Below are positions 6,969 through 10,668 of a stretch of 10,668 nt of DNA, piece by piece. The number at the start of each line of letters is the position of its first letter. Position 1 is the first letter of the stretch. Source of the stretch: Chloroflexota bacterium (GTDB taxonomy: Bacteria > Chloroflexota > Dormibacteria > Dormibacterales > Dormibacteraceae). The stretch covers positions 1-10,668 of the forward strand of contig VBFW01000016.1 in the NCBI GenBank assembly GCA_005880525.1, read 5' to 3'. Below the pieces are notes generated by a model. It was not told the origin of the DNA and did not search any database. It saw only the letters and a program-made list of their open reading frames with translations. The translations under genes and the position numbers were made by a program.

Positions 6969-7831
6969 CCCGACCGTCTCCCGGAGAGCCGGATGTAAGC
7001 CGCGCCGACAAGGGCCACGCCCCCGGCGATCAACCAGGCCGAAGTCGCTCCGCTCGGCCAATCATTGGTGACGAACGCACGGTCGTAGCTGTAGAGCGCG
7101 GGCGTCAGGGTCGCGGTCCCGGGGCCGCCACCAGTGAGGATGAGGATGGTGTCGAAGGCGCCAAGGGAAAGGCCTGTGAGCAGCATCCCCACCGACAGCA
7201 TCAGGGGTGCGACCTCAGGAAGGGCGACGTTGACGATGCGCCAGAACCACGACGTGCCCGCGAGCGTCGCCTGCTCCCAGCGTTCTTCTGGAATGGCCAC
7301 CAGCCCGGGCAGCAGGAGAAAGGTGACGAACGGCGCCATCCGCCAGACCTCGATCGCGATGGTCGCCGCCAGCGCGAGGCGCACGTCACCGATCGGCGAT
7401 GCCGCCTCGGGTAGGCCCAGCCAACCCAGGACGAAGCTGACGATGCCGGTCGCGCCGCTGAACAGGTAGTGCCACATGACGCCTGCGGCGATCGGGCTCA
7501 CGAGCCACGGCAGGAGTAGAAGCCCACGCCACCACGAGCGACCTCGGATGGGGCGCCGGAGCAGGTACGCAATGGCAAAGCCGAGTCCGAGCTCCAGCGG
7601 CACCGCAACCAGCGCGAAGATCGCGACGTTCCGCACGGCCTCGCCGAACTGGGGGTCGTGGAGGACATCGCTGTAGTTCTGCCAGCCCACGAACGCGACG
7701 GCCGTAGTCAGCGGCGAGTACGTGGTCAGCGTCGCGCTCAGACCGACCAGGGCCGGGATGATGAGCCAGCCGCCGATAAGAATTGCGAGCGGGGCGAAGA
7801 GAAGAATGTGGTCGCGGTGCGTCAGCCGCAC
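6965..7831 (-). CDS. Carbohydrate ABC transporter permease, MalF type (pair B)
   Basis: 288 residues, typical for a MalF-type subunit. Seen: TM1 at about 8-33, FVGWQNYSDVLHDPQF (47-62), the helix beginning VRNVAIFALVAVPLELGLG, and LTGGGPGTATLTPALYSYD (232-250), the MalF-family hallmark. The EAA loop is degenerate: EEERW-type entry is followed by EQATLAGTSWFWRIV (186-200), with Ala191 where the consensus EAAxxDG has Asp. The glycine and the following hydrophobic/LP pattern are kept, so a working ATPase contact remains possible. The GTG start at 7831 abuts the TAA stop of the SDR gene with no intervening base, so this permease is probably translated by coupling to the SDR. The C-terminus ends in a short Arg-rich tail after the last helix. 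Substrate inferred from context only. Confidence 0.87.
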   Translation of the reverse strand: MRLTHRDHILLFAPLAILIGGWLIIPALVGLSATLTTYSPLTTAVAFVGWQNYSDVLHDPQFGEAVRNVAIFALVAVPLELGLGFAIAYLLRRPIRGRSWWRGLLLLPWLVSPIAAGVMWHYLFSGATGIVSFVLGWLGLPEAASPIGDVRLALAATIAIEVWRMAPFVTFLLLPGLVAIPEERWEQATLAGTSWFWRIVNVALPEVAPLMLSVGMLLTGLSLGAFDTILILTGGGPGTATLTPALYSYDRAFVTNDWPSGATSAWLIAGGVALVGAAYIRLSGRRSG

Positions 7832-8596
7832 TTACTTGGCGCCAGACACTCCGCCGTCGATTATCAGTCCCGCCGCCATCATGAATCGCGACTCGTCGGA
7901 GGCAAGGAAGAGAGCCGCCCCTGCGACGTCCTCAGGCCGGCCAAGGTCATTGCTGAGCTGGCGCTTGCGGATCGCGGCCATCCCTTCCTCCGGGTCGCTG
8001 TACGACTCCTTCAGATAGCGCTCCACGAATGGGGTGAGGATGGTGCCTGGCAGCAGGGCGTTGACGCGGATGCCGTGCGGCGCGAGGTCTACCTGCATTG
8101 ACTTCGTCATCGCGAAGACCGCGCCCTTGGACGCCGCGTAGGAGACGCGGCGCGCCAGGCCTATCTCGGCTATGCAAGACGACATGTTGATGATCGAGCC
8201 GGTCCGCCGCTCGATCATGTAAGGCACCACGGCCCGGGTCATCAGGTAGACGCCGCGCACGTTGACGGTCATCACGCGGTCGAAGAGCTCGGGCTCAGTC
8301 TCGAGGACGTCGCCGATGCCGGCGATCCCCGCGTTGTTGAAGAGCACGTCGATCCGGCCGAATTGCTCGACGACCCTTTTCGCCAGGTCAACGGTGTCCT
8401 GCGGACTTGTCACGTCAACGCGCTCGGCGACCGCCACAGCGCCGATCTCGGCCACAGTCTTGGCGGCCGCGTCGAGATCGATGTCCGCAACAACGACCCG
8501 GGCGCCTTCCTGGGCGAACAGGCGGGCGCTCGCCTGGCCGATCCCTGATCCCGCGCCCGTGATCAGACACACTTTGGCGTCGAGCCGGTTTCCCAT
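7832..8596 (-). CDS. SDR-family dehydrogenase, probable 2-keto-3-deoxy-L-fuconate dehydrogenase
   Basis: 254 residues, classical short-chain dehydrogenase length. Cofactor motif TGAGSGIG is at 13-20, with acidic D38 at the end of the second strand (VVVADID) pointing to NAD+ rather than NADP+. NNAG is at 88-91 region, Asn of VNVRG at about 112. The catalytic set is S140 (INMSS), Y153 and K157 (YAASK), and GRPEDVAGAALFLASDES near the C-terminus is family-typical. In the oxidative fucose route it would oxidise 2-keto-3-deoxy-L-fuconate to the 2,4-diketo acid. It could alternatively be the sugar dehydrogenase, since some SDRs oxidise L-fucose, but the aldo-keto reductase fits that step better. 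ATG 8596 gives the normal spacing to the Rossmann strand (NRLDAKVCLITGAG). It lacks a visible Shine-Dalgarno site and lies only 7 bp from the divergent regulator start. Confidence 0.87.
   Translation of the reverse strand: MGNRLDAKVCLITGAGSGIGQASARLFAQEGARVVVADIDLDAAAKTVAEIGAVAVAERVDVTSPQDTVDLAKRVVEQFGRIDVLFNNAGIAGIGDVLETEPELFDRVMTVNVRGVYLMTRAVVPYMIERRTGSIINMSSCIAEIGLARRVSYAASKGAVFAMTKSMQVDLAPHGIRVNALLPGTILTPFVERYLKESYSDPEEGMAAIRKRQLSNDLGRPEDVAGAALFLASDESRFMMAAGLIIDGGVSGAK
8545..8566. promoter_or_regulatory. Possible operator dyad at the divergent junction
   Basis: CTGATC (8545-8550) and GATCAG (8561-8566) form a perfect 6-bp inverted repeat separated by 10 bp, centred about 48 bp upstream of the regulator GTG. 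It lies inside the SDR coding sequence, over the TGAGSGIG motif, so codon constraint alone (repeated GATC) may explain it. It is listed because the gap between the divergent genes is too short to hold a separate operator. Confidence 0.2.
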
Positions 8597-8603
8597 CGCG
8601 CGT

Positions 8604-9287
8604 GTGACAGAGGGCGCGATCGACAAGATCCGGGAGCGGATCGTGTCGGGGGCCTGGGGGCCGGGCGACCGGCTACCCAAAGAGAGCGAGCTGGCCGCCG
8701 AGCTCGGGCTCTCGCGCAACTCATTGCGTGAAGCGGTGCGTGCGCTCTCCCAGCTGCGCGTGCTCGAGGTCAAGCAAGGCGATGGGACTTACGTGAGCAG
8801 CCTCGAGCCCGGCCTCCTGCTCGAGAGCACCAACTTCATCAGCCACCTGCTCCTCGGCGACACCGAGATCGAGCTCTACGAGGTCCGGCGCATCCTCGAG
8901 GCGGCGGTCGCCGCGCTGGCCGCAGGCCGCATCGACGTCCAGGAGAAGGTGGAGCTGGCACAGATCCTGGAGCGCATGGGCGAGGCTAAGAACGTCGAGG
9001 AGCTGGTCGAGGCCGACGTCGCATTTCACGCCCTGGTCGCGAAGGCCGCAGGCAACGCCGTCCTCGCATCGCTCCTGGCCAGCCTTGCAACCCGCACCAT
9101 GCGCGCCCGCCTGTGGCACGGGCGCGAGGCCGACGGGGCGCTGGACGAGACGCGCAACGAGCACCGGCGGATCTACGAAGCGATCATGGCCGGCGATCCC
9201 GACCTCGCCCGCGCTGCTGCCGCCGCACACATCGCCAGCAGTGAGCGCTGGCTGAAGGGCCGGCTCGCAATTGGACGCTCGGCGTGA
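8604..9287 (+). CDS. GntR-family transcriptional regulator, FadR/FCD subfamily
   Basis: 227 residues from GTG 8604. The winged helix-turn-helix spans about 3-64: AIDKIRERIVSGAWGPGDRLPKESELAAELGLSRN is followed by REAVRAL and the wing VKQGDGTYV. An all-helical FCD effector domain spans about 88-215 and keeps the usual metal or ligand residues D138 and H142 (EADVAFHALV), H187 (TRNEHRRI) and H209 (AAAAHIAS). Such proteins usually repress sugar-acid operons and release DNA on binding a small carboxylate; here a fuconate-pathway acid is the natural candidate, inferred. GTG 8604 is chosen because the HTH begins almost at once. An upstream TTG at 8574 is possible but would lie within the SDR gene. 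It is first in the rightward row, 34 bp before the mutarotase, and no ribosome site is visible at its start. Confidence 0.87.
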   Translation: MTEGAIDKIRERIVSGAWGPGDRLPKESELAAELGLSRNSLREAVRALSQLRVLEVKQGDGTYVSSLEPGLLLESTNFISHLLLGDTEIELYEVRRILEAAVAALAAGRIDVQEKVELAQILERMGEAKNVEELVEADVAFHALVAKAAGNAVLASLLASLATRTMRARLWHGREADGALDETRNEHRRIYEAIMAGDPDLARAAAAAHIASSERWLKGRLAIGRSA

Positions 9288-9321
9288 TGACGAGCAAGCT
9301 GGACTAGGACGGACTCACTGG

Positions 9322-9630
9322 ATGCAGGTCGGTCTCCACACCCGACTGAAGCAAGGCGCTGAGGAACGCTACGAGGAGTACCACCGCGCGGTTTGGCCCC
9401 AGGTGCTCGAGGCGATCAAGCGGAATGGCATCACCCGCTACTTCATCTTTCGGGACGGCCTGGACCTCTTTCACTTCATCGAGTGCGAGGACTACGACCG
9501 TGCGATCGCCGAGATCGCGAAGGACCCGACAAGCATGGAATGGGAAGCGGAGATCGCGACGATGATGGCCGTGACGCATGACTTCAGCGGCGAGGGCAGC
9601 GACCGCATGCGCAAGATTTGGGAACTCTGA
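9322..9630 (+). CDS. L-rhamnose mutarotase-family protein (RhaM type), probable L-fucose mutarotase
   Basis: 102 residues, matching the roughly 104 of E. coli RhaM, and unlike the longer FucU-type fucose mutarotases. The dimeric alpha-beta barrel pattern is seen: QVGLHTRLKQG strand, then EERYEEYHRAVWPQVLEAI with H21 in the place of the catalytic histidine, ITRYFIFRDGLDLFHFIECED, and C-terminal MRKIWEL. The enzyme interconverts alpha and beta anomers so that the dehydrogenase receives its preferred form. The family acts on L-rhamnose in enteric bacteria; placement before an L-fucose-type dehydrogenase makes L-fucose the likelier substrate. ATG 9322 starts directly at the first strand; TAGGAC lies about 12 bases upstream as a weak ribosome site. 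An upstream TTG (9271) would add a charged, unconserved 17 residues. The gene end overlaps the aldo-keto reductase start. Confidence 0.85.
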   Translation: MQVGLHTRLKQGAEERYEEYHRAVWPQVLEAIKRNGITRYFIFRDGLDLFHFIECEDYDRAIAEIAKDPTSMEWEAEIATMMAVTHDFSGEGSDRMRKIWEL

Positions 9631-10565
9631 AACGGGTCCAGCTCGGCACGACCCCGTTGCAAGTCACGCGACTTGGCCTGGGCACCGCACCCCTGGGCGG
9701 CCTGTTCGAGGAGGTTGCCGACGACGAGGCACACCGCGTGGTCGAGGCCGCCTGGAAGGCGGGCATCCGCTTCTTCGATACCGCCCCTCTCTATGGGCAC
9801 GGCCTCGCCGAGCTGCGACTGGGCGCGGTGCTGAGTTCGAAGCCGCGCGACGAGTTCGTGCTCGCCACGAAAGTAGGCAGGCTCATGCGGGCCGGCGCGC
9901 CGCCCGAGCCTGGGCAGGCATACAAGGGCGTGCCGCCGGTCAATCCGGTGTTCGATTTCTCCTACGACGGTGTGATGCGCTCGGTGGAGGAAAGCCTGAG
10001 CCGGCTTGGTTTGGACCGGATCGATGTCCTCCACATCCATGACCCAGACGATCATTTCGATGAAGCCTTGACCGGCGCCTACCGGGCGCTCGACCGGCTC
10101 CGCAGCGAAGGTTCGATCCGAGCCGTGGGCGCCGGCATGAACCAGTCCGAGATGCTGGTTCGTTTCGCGCGCGAGGCCAACTTCGACTGCTTCTTGCTCG
10201 CCGGCCGCTACACGCTCCTCGACCGTTCCGGCGCTGCCGAGCTGCTGCCGCTGTGCGCCGAGCGCCGGATCGCCATCATCGCTGGCGGCGTGTTCAACAG
10301 CGGCATCCTGGCCGACCCGCGACCGGGCGCGACCTTCAACTACACGACGGCCCCGCCTGACCTCGTGCGCCGCGCTGAGGAGCTGAAGGCGGTCTGCGAT
10401 CGGGCCGGCGCCAGCCTCAAGGCAGCGGCGATTCAGTTCCCGCTCCGACACCCCGCGGTCGCCACCGTGCTGACCGGGTGCCGGTCGGTCGCGGAGGTCG
10501 AAGAGAACGTCCGGGCCTTCCAGGCCGACATCCCCGACTACCTGTGGCCATTGCTCGACGCTTGA
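9618..10565 (+). CDS. Aldo-keto reductase, probable L-fucose dehydrogenase (D-threo-aldose 1-dehydrogenase type)
   Basis: 315 residues, a standard AKR barrel. The catalytic tetrad is visible: D54 and Y59 (FFDTAPLYG), K85 (LATKVGRL) and H141 (VLHIHDPDD). LGLGTAPLGGLFEE near the start and HGLAELRLGAVL after the tyrosine resemble the D-threo-aldose 1-dehydrogenase/L-fucose dehydrogenase/pyridoxal 4-dehydrogenase group rather than classical NADPH aldose reductases. It would oxidise C1 of L-fucose to L-fuconolactone with NAD(P)+. The start is taken as TTG 9618, overlapping the mutarotase by 13 bp. No good ribosome site is seen, and a CTG at 9627 overlapping the mutarotase stop is an alternative that would remove three residues. 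The stop TGA overlaps the TTG of the next gene. The family is secure; the exact sugar (L-fucose, D-arabinose, L-galactose share stereochemistry) is inferred. Confidence 0.87.
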   Translation: MGTLKRVQLGTTPLQVTRLGLGTAPLGGLFEEVADDEAHRVVEAAWKAGIRFFDTAPLYGHGLAELRLGAVLSSKPRDEFVLATKVGRLMRAGAPPEPGQAYKGVPPVNPVFDFSYDGVMRSVEESLSRLGLDRIDVLHIHDPDDHFDEALTGAYRALDRLRSEGSIRAVGAGMNQSEMLVRFAREANFDCFLLAGRYTLLDRSGAAELLPLCAERRIAIIAGGVFNSGILADPRPGATFNYTTAPPDLVRRAEELKAVCDRAGASLKAAAIQFPLRHPAVATVLTGCRSVAEVEENVRAFQADIPDYLWPLLDA

Positions 10566-10668
10566 TCGTCGACTCCCACCACCACTTCTGGGACCCCTCG
10601 CGCCGCGAATACCCGTGGATGGGCGACGAGCTGGCCGCGATCCGGCGGCCATTCGGCCCCAACGACCT
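10562..10668 (+). CDS. Amidohydrolase (COG3618), probable L-fuconolactonase, 5' part only
   Basis: The gene begins with TTG at 10562, overlapping the aldo-keto reductase stop by 4 bp (TTGA), and runs off the window after 35 full codons. The visible N-terminus, after the initiator, is IVDSHHHFWDPSRREYPWM. This is the start of the amidohydrolase_2/COG3618 lactonase family: first barrel strand ending in the metal-binding HxH (H6 and H8), then the WD...YPW motif. Members hydrolyse sugar lactones; an L-fucono-1,5-lactonase from this family is known. It would supply L-fuconate to the dehydratase encoded on the other arm. Only about an eighth of the gene is present, so the substrate rests on context. 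Confidence 0.8.
   Translation, partial: MIVDSHHHFWDPSRREYPWMGDELAAIRRPFGPND

Noticed and set aside
6055..7071. Long plus-strand open frame of 338 codons opposite the pair-B MalG-type gene
   Set aside because: Its translation is Ser/Thr/Arg/Ala-rich without domain motifs, and it lies antisense to a clearly conserved permease; a high-GC shadow frame.
9492..10652. Long minus-strand open frame opposite the mutarotase and aldo-keto reductase
   Set aside because: Low-complexity Arg/Gly/Ala-rich translation with no motifs, while the plus strand carries the full AKR catalytic tetrad.
149..10668. Assigning the cluster to oxidative L-rhamnose catabolism because of the RhaM-type mutarotase
   Set aside because: The dehydratase carries the fuconate dehydratase/ENOSF1 signature and the sugar dehydrogenase is the D-threo-aldose type AKR, both favouring L-fucose.
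1..10668. CRISPR arrays, IS elements, tRNA or riboswitches
   Set aside because: No regularly spaced repeats, transposase motifs, cloverleaf-like sequence or long structured leaders were seen; gaps between genes are almost all under 50 bp.

Overview
The window is one dense sugar-acid catabolic and uptake cluster. Its gene content reconstructs the non-phosphorylative (oxidative) L-fucose pathway together with carbohydrate ABC-transporter parts. Base composition is GC-rich (by eye in the 60s percent). Genes are tightly packed with overlapping junctions, and seven of eleven genes use GTG or TTG starts. This suits a free-living, high-GC, probably soil-type bacterium of the Actinomycetota/Chloroflexota/Dormibacterota sort, but nothing in the sequence fixes the phylum. 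No rRNA, tRNA, CRISPR array, IS element or integrase is seen.

Layout. A divergent pair of starts near 8600 splits the window. Leftward (minus strand, 8596 down to 149) run: SDR dehydrogenase, MalF-type permease and MalG-type permease (pair B). After a 117-bp gap with a recognisable promoter come a sugar-binding lipoprotein, a UUCG hairpin, an enlarged MalF-type and an enlarged MalG-type permease (pair A), L-fuconate dehydratase, and a fumarylacetoacetate-hydrolase-family (FAH) enzyme. Rightward (plus strand, from 8604) run: a GntR/FCD regulator, a RhaM-type mutarotase, an aldo-keto reductase (L-fucose dehydrogenase type), and the first 35 codons of a COG3618 amidohydrolase (L-fuconolactonase type) cut by the window edge. 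Positions 1-148 hold no gene I can support.

How it works together (inference from family roles). The ABC system imports L-fucose or a fucose-containing glycan. The mutarotase equilibrates anomers, the aldo-keto reductase oxidises L-fucose to L-fuconolactone, and the amidohydrolase opens it to L-fuconate. The enolase-superfamily dehydratase makes 2-keto-3-deoxy-L-fuconate, the SDR oxidises this to the 2,4-diketo acid, and the FAH-family hydrolase cleaves it to pyruvate and L-lactate. The GntR protein is the obvious local regulator. The dehydratase assignment is strongest because its catalytic set and C-terminal signature match the L-fuconate dehydratase/ENOSF1 group; the other substrates are inferred from it and from context.

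Points of interest: two permease pairs around one binding protein and no ATPase; an extra hydrophobic two-helix insert in both permeases of pair A, at different sites; a UUCG hairpin directly after the binding-protein gene; and only 7 bp between the divergent SDR and GntR starts. I do not see a wholly new kind of system here; the unusual part is the transporter architecture.
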